Positions 24,836-37,022 are shown, counted from the stretch's first letter. The stretch is 64,000 nucleotides of DNA from Apis mellifera (GCF_003254395.2 NC_037638.1:4144001-4208000), one strand, 5' to 3'. Translations and numbers: made by a program. Notes: generated by a model not told the origin, from the sequence alone.

Positions 24836-27800
24836 ATTCCATTCTATACACAGGGTTGAAAAACGTTTCTCGATACGTGCAAACATGTTGTCCAATAGTA
24901 TTTGTAGTATAATATTAAAAAAAAAAAAAAAAAACAGAAATAAATTATATCGAATAAGATCTCTTTTATCTAGTGATGGATAGCAAAAGTAATTTCTTGC
25001 ATATTTCAATATTCTGAAAGAATAGATGAAATGAAAATTTGAATTATTCGTTTTTGTTTTTTTTTTTTTTTTTTTTGCTACCATGCAAAATTTTTGAAAA
25101 TATCCCGATATATTATAGATATTGTATATTAGAGAATTTCTGTAGATTTTTTTCCTTGCGAATTGTGAATGCAAAAATATGAATGTTGAAAAATGTATAT
25201 TCTTTGTTAAGATTTTAAAGTGCTTCCATTGTAACACGTATTAAAATAACTAGTATTCTGCAATTTTTCCAGATTTTTTGATATATTATATTACGTTTAA
25301 AAAGTTGAAAATTCTTTTATCGCATTTTGCACGAGTGTTTCTTCTTGTTTTATATTTTCTTTATCTTTTAATATACGTACATGTTACATTTCCACTTGAA
25401 ATTGAACGAATAAATTAAACGAAACAAATTAACTTAATCAATTAAAAATGCTCGATATTAAGATGTCTCTATTTTTATATTATACACAAAAATTTATCTT
25501 AAAACAATTAGGATATAATTTTCCAAATAATCGTTGGTTCTATGTGAAGTGACGTTTATTTGACAACTTACCATCAAAGTGTCCAAGTCTCGACTTAATC
25601 TTAAATGCAATCCAATCGTTCAATTGTCAATTAGTCAAATACTCAATAGACCGTCAATCACCCGTTACTCATTATCGAAAGGCATATTAGGGCTTTTCAC
25701 TTTCAATCTTGGAAGGTATATCGATTATCAAACCGTGTTCCATCGAATATCGACTACTATTATTCGATATTGATATTATCCGAATCGATTCGAAATGTCA
25801 ATTCATATAATCCTCCGTTTCAAACAGTTACATTTGAACAGGCGTGGAATTTCACGAATTAATTTTCACAAATAGCGATCGTTCGCGCTCGAATATACTT
25901 TTGAAAAAATTTTTGGAATAATTTATACGACATCTTTGAACTTTTGAGCAATTTGTTCGAAAGTAATAAAAATCTTGAAAACGAATGATTGATCGACAAA
26001 ATGAAATTATTGTTCAAACATGATTCTTTGTTGACTCTACGTACGCACATAGTTAAATTTTACGATTTTCGAATCGAATACCGAGACGAGCACATAATAT
26101 TTAATTTATTTCCGATTTTTATTACAGATTAATAATTTATCATTATTGCAACATCATTGTGAGTTAAATTATTCCGCGATTTAAAATTAACTGACATATA
26201 TATCCTATAATTACCTCAGCCGAGCAATTTTCATTGGATACTGCTGGAAAGTGGAAGTACGGAATAATTATGCATAACTCGAAAAAGCAATTAAAGATTC
26301 TTTTATCTCGCAGTATTTATATATATATATATAAATTTATGGAAAATGGATTATAAACTATGTGTGCACGTTGCAATTAACGTGATATTATAATTAATAA
26401 TAATTTCATCCTTTTTTATTAAATTTTATTATTCAACAACTTTTCCTCCTTTTTTTTTTTATTTATATTTTATCTTATTGAAATTGAATAGAAATTAATC
26501 GAAAAATTTTCAATTAACTTTTTCGAATTAATTCAATTAACAAATTTCAATTACGTGGATTACGTTCAAAAATAATTGCCGTAGTCATTCGCTGCATTTT
26601 TATTAGTAATCCAAAAAAAATGATTTTTCGATGGGAATTTACACCCAGTAAATGTTAATTACAAATATTCGTTTTCAGCAGCACGAACAACGATCCTTAA
26701 TTAATAATCATTTTCAGTTTTATTTCTTCATTGTTGCGACATCGATTCGCGTTAAATTCGTTATACCTAATTAATTTGGTCGTAAAAACAAAATTATGAT
26801 AATGAAGAAAATAAAAATTGATAGGAGTAAATAATGTGATGCGTTAAAAAATTATTGCAAAGTAAGATAAAGTGATTTATAAAGACTGAGCAAAGAGAAA
26901 ATTACATAATTAAGATTCTTTTTTAATGATAAAAATTTTTTCTTTTTTTTTGAGATGTATCAAAAGTTTGTATCTACGAAATAAAATTTTTATTTTTATT
27001 ATTCTCCATATTTTTTTTATTTTTATTCCGTTATTTACTTATTCTCTTATTTATAGTTATCGCTAGTCTTATATTTATATATTGGTTTTTGAAAATAATA
27101 CTATAAGCTATGAAATATTCGCTTGTTGAAGTCGAAAAATATTATAGATAAAAAAAAAAAAAGACTTACATCGTTAAATTTATCTGCAATCCATGAATTT
27201 GAACTATGAAATATTGTAAACGTACCTGAAAAAAAAAAAAAAAAAAATTCACTTTATATAATACAAAACTATCTCTACTTTAAAATTCGTATTTTAAAAT
27301 TCGCGCCAAATGATATCAAGCGGGCGAATTAATCTGTCGTAATTAATAACATAAATTGTTATTCCATCCTCGACGATTATTATTATAGTTCACTAATTTT
27401 CTGCATTTTCAAAGTAATATTTAAGTTTCTGATATCTTGTCGTTCTACTTCTTAATGGTTTTTCTTTATAAACTGATGAAACAGAGTTAAAGTTTATAAA
27501 AGTTTAATAACAGCGGGAAAGTTATGAAATAATCGTAATTACAACTTTCCATATCGTCCATTTTCTTTACATAGCCACGTTCAAGTTTTGAGGTTAGCAA
27601 GTTATTTTCCGAGTTGAATCTTTATTATTTTATAACGAACTTGTATTCTTCGAATCAATATGATACACGTAAGTTATCGAAGCAAGGAACTTTTGAATAT
27701 ATATAAAAAAACTAAATATTTATTCCTCTTGCGTATTCATTATATCATTGTATCGATCGAATTAAATTTTTTCAAAAAATTTCTAAATTTTTCTAATACA

Positions 27801-28090
27801 CGTGTTAATTTCTCTTTCAAAAATAATTTTCGAACAGTATCTATACATATCGTAAAATCAAAGAAGCACAAATGAAAAGATTACCAAAATAAAGGATATA
27901 TTTGTTTAAAGACGTTTCTGTGAATAATTTTCGAAAAATGTTTCGTATATCTAAATCGAAGTCGAATAACGTTTACCGATATGATTGTATGAAGAACGAA
28001 ACCGGATCAAAAGGGAGAGGGCCGAAGGCAAGGAACGAAGGATCTAAGAAAAACGACAGGAAAATAAAACGAGCAAACATTTGACGATGT
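24836..28090. other. Gene-free AT-rich stretch
   Basis: Long homopolymers (A18 at 24917-24934, T20 at 25057-25076, A about 18 at 27230-27247) and short TA runs. Frames are at most 135 codons, and that one (24830-25237, -) contains polylysine and polyphenylalanine read from these tracts. Confidence 0.7.
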
Positions 28091-28623
28091 CCTACGCTTC
28101 ACTGGGAGACTTCATGTCGATACCACGATAAATTGATGGACTATAATTGGCCGTTATTTCAAGATCAAACGGGGGATTTTTATGGAGGTTCCCCACATCT
28201 CGTATAGATAAAATCGATGGAATATTAATACGAAATAGTTTAACATCGATATTCCAATTTGTTAATTTTACAGTAGCTCTTTGACAAATTTTAAATATTC
28301 GAAACCCTCTTACGCGAGATTTTAATATTTCATGTATTGGTATTAAATATATATCGAAATTATCGATTAAACGAGCGATAGAGCTTATCAAAAGAAGTAA
28401 CAAAGCGTCATTAATATTAAAAATATCAAGTGTAAAATAATGGACCGTTTTTGAAATATTCGACGAAGTATTCGTTTTTTGTTCATCGAAAGATGTCAGC
28501 AAGCGATAAATCGTGAAAATGCGAGAAACAACGTTTTTATATTTTTCAACAACAGTTGTTGGAAGTGTCCGTAAGCCCGCGTTGTCAGCACAGTTTTGCG
28601 AATCGATATATTCGATCGTTCGA

Positions 28624-28773
28624 TTTTGGAAGAGTGTTAACGCCACGAATCCGTCGTCAAATCAAATAGACCAATCACCCAAACAAAATTGCACGCCACA
28701 ACCACACACTATACTATGGGATCAAACTGGTTTAATCTATAGTTCTGGTTCAAGTGAAATTATAAATAAATCG
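28624..28773 (+). pseudogene. Possible decayed mariner-type transposase fragment
   Basis: An open + frame reads FWKSVNATNPSS, a short gap, SPKQNCTPQPHTILWDQTGL and then IYSSGSSEIINKS before a stop. In mariner transposases, which cut and paste DNA through a D,D34D active site, a KRKSW...PGEPSS segment is followed by PK-N-HPKK--L--WWDQ-G-IYYELL--GETIN, where the D of WWD is the second catalytic aspartate. The order and spacing fit loosely, with one W of WWD lost and several gaps. No flanking inverted repeats or further transposase are visible, and an overlapping - frame is also open. This is a tentative reading. Confidence 0.3.
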
Positions 28774-29765
28774 TAGAGACAAATTTTTCACTCTCTCTCT
28801 ATCACAATCTCTTCAATACGATTTCTTTAAAATGCATTCGACAAAATTGTAGAACGTGAATAAATCTCTTCTGCACAAAGTGTAATTCTGCGACGTTAAC
28901 ATTTCACCGATATAACCAATTTTCACTTGCATTACACCTAATGGCATAATCTTCATAAATATTTAATCAATTACCATCATGGTAGAACACACGTATATTA
29001 TCACACCACATTTAATCCCTAATCGCAGCATAATCCTCACCTGTATCTTCATTATCCACTTATACCATAAATAATTGCCTAAATTAAGTGTTAAATTAAT
29101 TTTTTAACAATGGTCTTTAATTTTTTTAATGGCCTTTGGATGGAATAAAAAAACTTATAAATAGATTTTGATAATTATTTACGAAAAGTATCATTCTCTG
29201 ATTTTGATGATTTTTTTAATATCAATTATCAAAGTCATTATTCTGAATAATATTGTAAAAATTTTACATGACGATTATTCAATTAATTAAATTGAAATTG
29301 TTGTTAATCTAATCTAATTTAATTCAAAAAATATCTAATAAGAAAAATATTAAATCGTATTTCAAATAAATTAAAAAAAAAAAATCGAAATGGATAAAAA
29401 TATTCTTTTTCCCAAGATTTTAAAAAAAAAATGTAAAAAAGATATAATCGATATAAATATCTGCATTTCGAAATCATTTTTAAAATATTTACCGAAATAA
29501 TTGACGATCAAAATCATATTAAATTATATTAAATTCTTCTTATATTATTTTCATCATTACACTTATACTATCTACATTATTTAACAATGCTAAATAATAA
29601 TCCTATCAAGCTATTATTTTTTTCTTCTTCAAATCCCACGATTTTTCGCGTAATTTTTCGATCGTAGTCAAATAATTTTCTTTCGCGATTTAAGAATAAT
29701 TACACACGATCCACGAGAAACTTCAAGCAGCCATATTGTTTTCCGACTGAAACGGCCGAACTCGA

Positions 29766-29775
29766 ACGCCATCTA
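29766..29775 (-). promoter_or_regulatory. CTCF-like core TAGATGGCGT
   Basis: Read on the - strand, this differs by one base from the TAGATGGCGC words at 30001 and 38691. It is a candidate architectural-protein site by motif only. Confidence 0.25.
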
Positions 29776-30000
29776 TATTACATCTATCGCTCAAACAATA
29801 TTCCTATTACCGAATACAAGTCATTGTTAAACCACTTCTTTTTCTCTCGCTTTCTTTTTTTTCTTCAAATCTTTCGACTTCACACAATTTCAATCACACC
29901 CAAATAAATATCAATATAATTACAAGTGAATCTCGAAAAATTATTATACACCACACATTTTTGAGCGAGACAAACTTTTCACTACGATTGGTTGACTGAC

Positions 30001-30010
30001 GCGCCATCTA
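30001..30010 (-). promoter_or_regulatory. CTCF-like core TAGATGGCGC
   Basis: The - strand reads CCGATAGATGGCGC, close to the insect CTCF core AGRTGGCGC. It lies 235 bp from the variant at 29766. Confidence 0.3.
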
Positions 30011-31759
30011 TCGGCTAATAAATAAATACAATATCTCCACGAATAACATCACAGATTATTATTAATCGAGTTTATTCATCGTTTTTTCTTCCAATCGTTC
30101 GATTCTCTCAAATCTCTCGATTTGATATCGCCTTATCGGAAATGAAAAATCCATAGAGAGATATTGTTCCATTTCCTCTGAATCAAGAAAAATATTTATA
30201 TCGAGTAACAGTGAACTCGAGTAACATAACGGCGTATTATCAAAGTTGCAACGCGACTAGCGAACACTGTGGAGCATGGAAAGTCCATTCGCGGTGAAAG
30301 ATCGTCGTCCGTTGATTTATCGCCGGATTTTCCCCTGACCTCGGTCTTAATTATTAATCCCTTCGGAACGTATTTACCTCGGCTACGGCGAAATCGAACC
30401 GGAAACCGTGAATCTCGCGAACTCAATGTTTGCTGCCCGCCGACAAATTATCTTCCCAAAGAGAGGAAACCGCGATCCACGTTTGAATATTTCAAAATGT
30501 CGCGTAGTCATGCGTCAAGTCACTTTCAATGCAGCTTTCGTTTGCAATTTTTCTATTTTCATTCCCTCGATTATTTATTCTCGATCATCTTCGATCCGGA
30601 AATAGAATACACGTACACATCGGAAAGGAAATTATTTTGCAACAGCGATTAATTAATGATGTTTGATTATATTCTTATTATATAATTGTTATGTGAAAAA
30701 AATTAATTTTACGACATTGATTAAATGAAAAATTAAATCAAAAGAACGGATAATGATTTTAATGGTGTTCGATGAAAAAAATGAAATAGTTTTTGACATT
30801 AAAAAAAAGAATAGAAAATTTGTGTATACATATTGGAATAAAAAAATCGAATGGCTTTATAACTTTTTACATATTTTGATGAAAATATGTATATCCGAGG
30901 AAAATGGACGAGATTGAAGTTGTTCCTGTTTGTTACAAAACCACAAAACATGAATCAATAATATCGTGCATGTTATTGCATTAATCAAATTTCTCATACA
31001 TTAACGAATTTTTAAATAACCTGACTCATAGTATTTACTTAAAATATTATTCAATTTTATTTATACAAGCCGCACACTTTTAAACAAATGACGAATTAAT
31101 TCCTTCCATTAATTAATTAATTAAAGGGAAAAAAAAAAAGAAAATTTTTCTCCGCTCGTATCATAACAAAATGTAATTTCCTTCACGAAGTTTGCAATAA
31201 AAAAGCTTCCCCTCGTCGCCGTTCACGCAGACATTTATTATTATTATTCGACAGCGTTCCTTTTTCTCGCGTTTACAAAACTTTCCATCATTCCATCACT
31301 CTCCCCTCCACCAAAGAAATATAACACCAGTTTCGTACCAATTATCACCACCTAACGAACTCCTTTTAATTCGTTCCCTCGACAAATCTCCCGGTCCCTC
31401 TTCCGTCTTCGCCGTCCGCTTTCGAAGCACTGGCGCGGTTTTCGCGCTGCGTTTCATCCGCCATCATTGTCCGCCATCTCTCCCTCTCTCTTTTCTTCGG
31501 ATGCGCGTGTATAACACAGCCACGAGGGCCGTCGACTCGATTCTCCAGCCGCTGGTATTATTATTATTATTATTACTCTTGGTGAAAATTGTCGCGAAGG
31601 AACCGGGTTGTTGGAACTCTCGGCTGACAACGGGAGCGAGGTCGCATGAAAATGAGATTTTCGTTGGTTAGTTGGCACACCTGACTAGCTCGCGGCGAGT
31701 AATTATCAATTTGTCGCTCACGAGATCCTGGGTTTAGAATTGAACGAAAAGAATGGGGG

Positions 31760-31793
31760 GATGGATGGATGGATAGATGGATGGATGGATGGG
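31760..31793. repeat. (GGAT)n microsatellite
   Basis: About eight GGAT tetranucleotides with one GATA interruption. Confidence 0.93.
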
Positions 31794-31836
31794 TGAAAAT
31801 GACGGACTACAAAGTTGGAGAAGGAAGATTTTGTGT

Positions 31837-32360
31837 GAAAGCGTGTAAATACTTTTTGTGAAAATTTACCCATAAGTGTAAATATAATTATTATATGATT
31901 GTAGCTAATATAATAATTTAATTTTTTTTACATTAAACGTAATTGATTTTCCTTATATCTTATTATTGTACGAAATGAACACTTTTTAAAATAATATTTC
32001 AAACAGTTATAGCTGTATAATGATGCCATCTCATTCCTGCGTATTGGAACGAAATTGTTTCTCCTCTGTCTCTTATTATTCTTTGTACGAAAGCGTGTGA
32101 ATACTTTTTATGAAAATAATATAAATATGATTATAGCATATGATTATACGATTTTGTAATTTAATATTTGACAATAATTTAATTTTTTTCTTTTTATTTT
32201 AAATGTAATTAATTTTCCTTACTTCTTATTGTATGAAAGCATATAAATACTTTTGGTGAAAATACTTTTCCTGTGAATGTAAGTATACGTGAAATAATAA
32301 TATTTCAAATAGGTTGATTGTTCCTTATATGATTACAGCTGTCTGTAACGATGCCTTATT
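31837..32360 (+). repeat. Three-copy diverged direct repeat
   Basis: Copies begin at about 31837, 32090 and 32235 with GAAAGCRTRTRAATACTTTT, followed by GTGAAAAT or ATGAAAAT and an AT-rich body. A companion word, TATAGCTGTATAATGATGCC or ACAGCTGTCTGTAACGATGCC, recurs near 32005 and 32335. Spacing is irregular (253 and 145 bp), so internal deletions have occurred. No open frame. Confidence 0.8.
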
Positions 32361-32640
32361 AATTTAATTTAATTCTTTTGTATGTAAAATTTTCTTCACA
32401 TATTCTAAACATGGATATAGAAACTCCCTTTAAGAAGATTCTAAATTTCTTAAATTTCTAGAGCTAGGGAATTCTGGAAATTTAGTAACTTTGCAATTTT
32501 AAAATTACAAAAGATTCTAAATTTCCACGATTTTCGAATAAAGTTAATTCGATTTATCGCGAAAAAATTTCTTTGGAAAAAAGAATTACAATTTCGAATC
32601 GTATAAGGAAAATTTAAGAAAGAAATCACGTTTAACGAAT

Positions 32641-32760
32641 GGTAACCGTAAATTTTGCCGTTACTTCGTAAAACCGCTAATCTTCCCCCGTAACCGTAAG
32701 CATACAACTAATTGCTGTAACCGCAATAATTTTTCAACGAAAATTTTCTGTAACCACCGC
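32641..32760. repeat. Cluster of GTAACCG words
   Basis: GTAACCGTAA occurs at 32642 and 32690, TGTAACCGCAA at about 32716 and GTAACCACCG at about 32750, with one inverted CCGTTAC between. Repeated GTAACCG words are typical of the subterminal parts of hAT transposons, but no end with target duplication was found. They could equally be a transcription-factor site cluster. Confidence 0.35.
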
Positions 32761-33917
32761 TGCTAATAATTTCTCCTGGCCGCAAATTGAACGGTTGTAA
32801 TCCTTTTTTTTTTTTTTTTTATACGAGACAACTAATCGAAACACTCTTATTCGCTATTTTCTTTTTTATACGTGGCTTGGATTCTAGTTACTTTCACCGC
32901 TGCCAACTTTTTCACTAGTCTAGTTAAATTTTTTCTATCTATATCTTTAAGAGACATTACGCGATTCAAGAAAATCCTTTTTTTCACTTTCTTTACATTT
33001 TCTCTATGGATTTTTTTTTTACTGTTATTCATTTTTTTCTTCTTTTTTTTATATATATTATGAGATTGATTTAAATTAAAAATAAGAAGATTAGAAGTAC
33101 TACTACTTTCTCTCTAGATTTTTTTTTCTGTTATTCGTCTTTTTTTTTCTTGTTATATATATATTATGAGACTGATTTAAATTAGAAGTAAAAAGAGAGA
33201 GGATAAAATGTAGAAAGATAGAAGTTGCAAGTTTTTCAAGCATCCAGGAAAATGCTATTAGGATTGCATTAAGAGGATTTGGCCAATAAAGAGTTATAAA
33301 TTAATGGGAAATGTTCTTTGCGCGATAATTCTTTTTAATGAAATATATATATATATATATTATGGATGAATTTTTGCCGGGATTACGAGGCAGAAATTTG
33401 ATCACGAGGCCGGTTGATTAATGAAACGTTGCGTAACTTTTTTTCAAGAAGCTTTGGAAAAATACTTCGTCCTTTTTATCTTATTTATTCACGAGAAATA
33501 AAGAAGAAGTGTATTAAAATTAAAGTCTGATTCCTTTCACTTATAGCATTTTAATCAGATCGAAAAAATTTATAGAAAAATATAAAATATCCAAACCATA
33601 GTACGTATATATTTCTCATTAATTCACAAAAATAAAACTTCACAAACAATTCGAAATTAAACAAAATTTGGCGGATATTAACACTTAATAAAGAAAAAAT
33701 AAAGAAAAAAAAAATCAAAACTCTTTTCCATTTTTCACACTTCATATGAAAAAATTATACATGTTAATAAATAAACCTCAATTTCAATTTTACTGTTGCT
33801 TTTTTTATAATTACAATTCAATTTTAAAAACGTCTTCCAAAATATATATACCAACGCCATCTTTTAAATTCTATAACGTATCACGCGGCAAATCTCTAAA
33901 CAGAATGGCGAAACAAA
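32761..33917. other. Gene-free AT-rich stretch with a local duplication
   Basis: Contains T17 at 32804-32820, the duplication at 33003-33185, and a TA run at about 33342-33361. No gene. Confidence 0.65.
33003..33185 (+). repeat. Tandem duplication, period about 109 bp
   Basis: Both copies read ATGGATTT or TAGATTT, a T-run, CTGTTATTC, another T-run, and then TATATTATGAGAYTGATTT. Divergence is mainly in homopolymer length. Confidence 0.82.
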
Positions 33918-33946
33918 ATCTTACGTCTCGGGTTAAGACGTAAGAT
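33918..33946. other. Perfect hairpin, 11-bp stem and 7-nt loop
   Basis: Arms ATCTTACGTCT and AGACGTAAGAT are exact reverse complements around CGGGTTA. It lies at the edge of a CpG-richer block (33950-34280). It could form an RNA hairpin or be a dimeric site with TTACGTCT halves. There is no adjacent gene. Confidence 0.65.
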
Positions 33947-34349
33947 AAAGGGAATGGCGGACGCGTCATTCGATGTGTGCAAAGGGTGAAGAGGCGGGGA
34001 GGGAAAATCCAAATCGGCGAATGGGAGGAGACAAGGCGGCTTATCGTCTTATTTGGCCGCGTAACGCCCGAATCGCGTTCATCCCAAGGCTCAAGATATG
34101 CAAATTTCCGTGGCACGGTTTTCGAAAATCCGTGTGCTCGCAAACTTCCTCGAACCCGTTTTTCGACCGTCTGAAACTTCGTAAATTTCCGCCAAATTTT
34201 CCACAGATTTCCCCCGGCCACGATCTTTCATTTCTCTTCCCTAATCTCGCACACACCGCGAATAAACGCGCGGGTGAATAAGTTAAAACAAGCTGGAAAA
34301 ATATTGACAAGTAATACACTATCGTTCATGGCTGAGAAGAATTCTCGTG
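33947..34349. other. CpG-rich patch, no gene assigned
   Basis: Several overlapping frames are open on both strands (up to 116 codons, -), none with a recognisable domain. Possible regulatory DNA. Confidence 0.4.
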
Positions 34350-35110
34350 AAAAGATCCGATTGATTAATTTGAAAGGAAATTATCATCCATTTTTACTAG
34401 CACTTACTTTTTGTTTTTACCATAATATTTGTTACATAAGTTGATTTTCAAATTTATAATTTGTAATTTGTAAATGTAACTTTATATTCGAATAGTTGAG
34501 ATAATAATTAGACATAGAAATATATTAATACTATATCGAAATAATTAACAATTTCGAAAATATTTTAACTTTCAGTCTTGGACGGTTATTCTGTAACGTA
34601 ACTTCATAAAAGAGAATAATATTTTTGTCGTATTATAGTTCTTCTACTTCTAAGAAACTGTGGTGTCAGGTTCGTCAACAAAGCGGCTGAGGTGGGGATA
34701 AATGATCCTAGCGAAGGACAACTCCCCTTGCCTCTCTGCCCACTGTGCCGTCCAGCGAGACTTTTTTTCACCAGTGACCAGTACACATAATATTTTAAAA
34801 GATAGCTCAACGGACAACTTGGATCAATTCTAGCTCCAAGCAAGTTATTAGAAAAATATCGAAAGTAAAAATCATTCTATTTATTGTTTACTTATGGAAA
34901 AAGTCTCGCGAAAGAAATGCCTGTTTGATTGATTAATTTATAATAAATTAGAAATATTTGGAAACGTCTATTCTCATATACATTTTTATTTCTATCACGT
35001 CATATTTGACACGTATTTGACTGATTATCAAATTTTTAATTCATAATTTATAAATGTTATTTTATATTCGAATAGATATATTCGAATATATAATCGTGTT
35101 AAAAATAAAT
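34350..35110 (+). repeat. Diverged direct duplication flanking the 34.66-kb core
   Basis: The segment at about 34360-34540 (GATTGATTAATTT, CAAATTTATAATTTGTAAT, TTTATATTCGAATAG) recurs, diverged, at about 34925-35110. Between them lies the GC-richer core that is also found inverted at 43 kb. The arrangement suggests an element inserted in, or duplicated together with, a local repeat. Confidence 0.6.
34660..34783 (+). mobile_element. GC-richer dispersed repeat core, copy A
   Basis: This core aligns with the reverse complement of 43039-43152 at roughly 90% identity by eye, apart from one 9-base insertion here. Both copies begin GTGGTGTCAGGTT and end CCAGTGRCCAGTA. Similarity continues in the AT-rich flank (about 34500-34659), where it is much weaker. 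A core better kept than its flanks could mean selection, more recent gene conversion, or a young element in old duplications. It contains small potential stems such as GGAT-AAATG-ATCC. I do not recognise the family. Confidence 0.7.
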
Positions 35111-35470
35111 ATAGATATTGTAAATAATAAAAAAAAAAGATTTTACGATTCTAAAAAAATAGTAACATTAAGAAAAATGTTAAAAAACTAAGCAAAGGAA
35201 TTGCAAATATATAAAAGCTCTTTTTAAATTATGTTCTCCTAATACAAAATCGAAGTTTTGGGCCGAAAGTTTTGTTCGGTCGGAAATTTCTAAAAATTTG
35301 TCAATTCCAAGAATTTTCGAAATTCTCAGAATTTTTCAGATCCAAGAATTTTAGAGATTCCGAGAATTTGACGTCATTTCTTGGAAAAATTTTTCGATCG
35401 ACCTCCTATCGTATCATGTTCTCCTGATACAAAGTCGAATTTTTGGACAAAAATTTTTCTATCGCTCAGG
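35111..35470 (+). repeat. Diverged direct duplication, offset about 185 bp
   Basis: ATGTTCTCCTAATACAAAAT followed by CGAAGTTTTGG near 35229 recurs as ATGTTCTCCTGATACAAAGT followed by CGAATTTTTGG near 35415. The intervening DNA has several CCAAGAATTTT-type words. It abuts the tandem 570-bp units and may be part of the same element. Confidence 0.7.
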
Positions 35471-36730
35471 GAATTTCGATCTCAATCTTTTTTATTAAAT
35501 ATTTCGCTTATTCTTCGTAGTACGAAAAAATGCTTGAAATAAAAGTTGAACGGCTTCGAAAGATCTATATTATGGTGCCCTCATTTTTTTCATAGGTGGA
35601 TTCATAAAAAACTTGTCAATCTCAATTTCATTTTTTTAAATGGCACCATATATTTTTTAATACACCAATCTACGCGTCTTGGCATTCTCTACAAAAATGT
35701 ATAGGACCATCTGTAGCAAAAAACCATCGGTTTAAAAGTTATTTAATTAAATTGATTTATCATCCAAACTATCAGTTTTTTGCTATATATGGCTTAATAC
35801 TTTTTTACACAGAATACTAAGATACATCTATTGGAGTGTTAAAAAATATATACTTCCATTTAAAGAAACAAAATTCACTCCTGTAAATTCTTTACGCTTG
35901 TAAATATAAAAAAATTAATAACAGCAAAATATGCTCCACTCGAAACCCTTTGACTTTTATTCGAAACATTTTTCAATATCTCCATTAACAAGCGCGATAT
36001 ATCACATAATATTATTCGGACACCCGGTATAATATATCAGAGTATTTCGAACTTAATCTTTCTTTTTGAATATCTCGTTTGTTTTTAAGAATATCAAAAA
36101 ATGCTTCGAATAAAAGTTGAAGGGCTTCGAAAGGGCTAAATCCTGGTGACCTCAGTTTTTTCATAGGTGGGCTCATAAAAAAGTTATTAACGTAAATTAT
36201 ATTTTTTTAAATGGAATCGTATAATTTTTAACGCTTCACACGATGTATCACTGTATACTATGTAAAAAAGCTTTAAGGCATATATAGCGAAAAACCATCG
36301 GTTTAAAAGTTATTTAATTAAATTGATTTATCATCAAAACTATTAGTTTTTTGCCATATAAGGCTTAGTACTTTTTTACACAGAATACTAAGATACATCT
36401 AGTGGAGTATTAAAAAATGTATACTTCTATTTAAAGAAACAAAATTCACTCCTGTAAATCCTTTACGCCTGTAAATATAAAAAAATTAATAACAGCAAAA
36501 CATGCTCCACTCGAAACCCTTTGACTTTTATTCGAAACATTTTTCAATATCTCCATTAACAAGCGCGATATATCACATAATATTATTCGGACACCCGGTA
36601 TATAATATATAATATATCCGCATTATCTCATTAATTTTTCACATTATTAAAAAATATTTCAGATAAAAGTTGTATGATTTCGAGCAAAGAATATTCTGAT
36701 ATTATTAATTTTTTCATAAATGGACGTGTC
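35471..36730 (+). repeat. Tandem repeat of a 570-bp unit, two full copies and a partial third
   Basis: Units start at about 35471, 36040 and 36612. Units 1 and 2 align along their whole length, with near-identical blocks such as CCATCGGTTTAAAAGTTATT and TATCTCCATTAACAAGCGCG, and both end in GGACACCCGGTATA. The third copy covers only about 120 bp and is strongly decayed, keeping AAAAAATRYTTC, ATAAAAGTTG and TTTTTTCATA. The reverse of the unit end is TATACCGGGTG, a word found twice more in the window. No open frame crosses the unit. It could be a satellite or a tandemly duplicated non-autonomous element. Confidence 0.9.
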
Positions 36731-36973
36731 GACCTATTAATTTTCTTATTTTCAATAAAACCTCACTTTTTTTATTGCGCTGCAAGTAAGTGCAACTCCA
36801 TAAGAATTGTCCATAAGAAAACCTATTATAACCTATTTGTAACGAAGAATCGAAAGATCCCCATTACTTTTTTTTTTTTTAATTTTTTCGATTAATATAA
36901 TAAAAATATAATATACTCGATGAACATTTATAAAGAGACTTAAATTACTTAAAATAAAAACTCAAATTACATA

Positions 36974-36992
36974 CAGCGGTTTCTAACCGCTG
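36974..36992. other. Perfect hairpin, 8-bp stem and 3-nt loop
   Basis: Arms CAGCGGTT and AACCGCTG are exact around TCT. GCGGTT...AACCGC is the same inverted motif as at 24759-24775, with a different spacer. It lies about 30 bp from the G16 tract. Confidence 0.55.
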
Positions 36993-37022
36993 ATCGTGGT
37001 TAATTTTCGTTATGAGAGGGGA

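Larger units (their letters stand above)
28780..31755. other. Gene-free stretch, AT-rich then CpG-richer
   Basis: AT-rich to about 29740, with no features. CpG-richer patches at 30230-30620 and 31380-31680 hold frames up to 127 codons (30269-30652, +) without recognisable domains. An ATT repeat lies at 31556-31575. Two TAGATGGCGC/T words occur near 29.8-30.0 kb. Confidence 0.65.

Noticed and set aside
28092..28646. Longest open frame in the window (184 codons, - strand)
   Set aside because: No recognisable domain, motif or splice context; hydrophobic and charged residues look random for AT-rich DNA, and a + frame overlaps it. Length alone is not enough.
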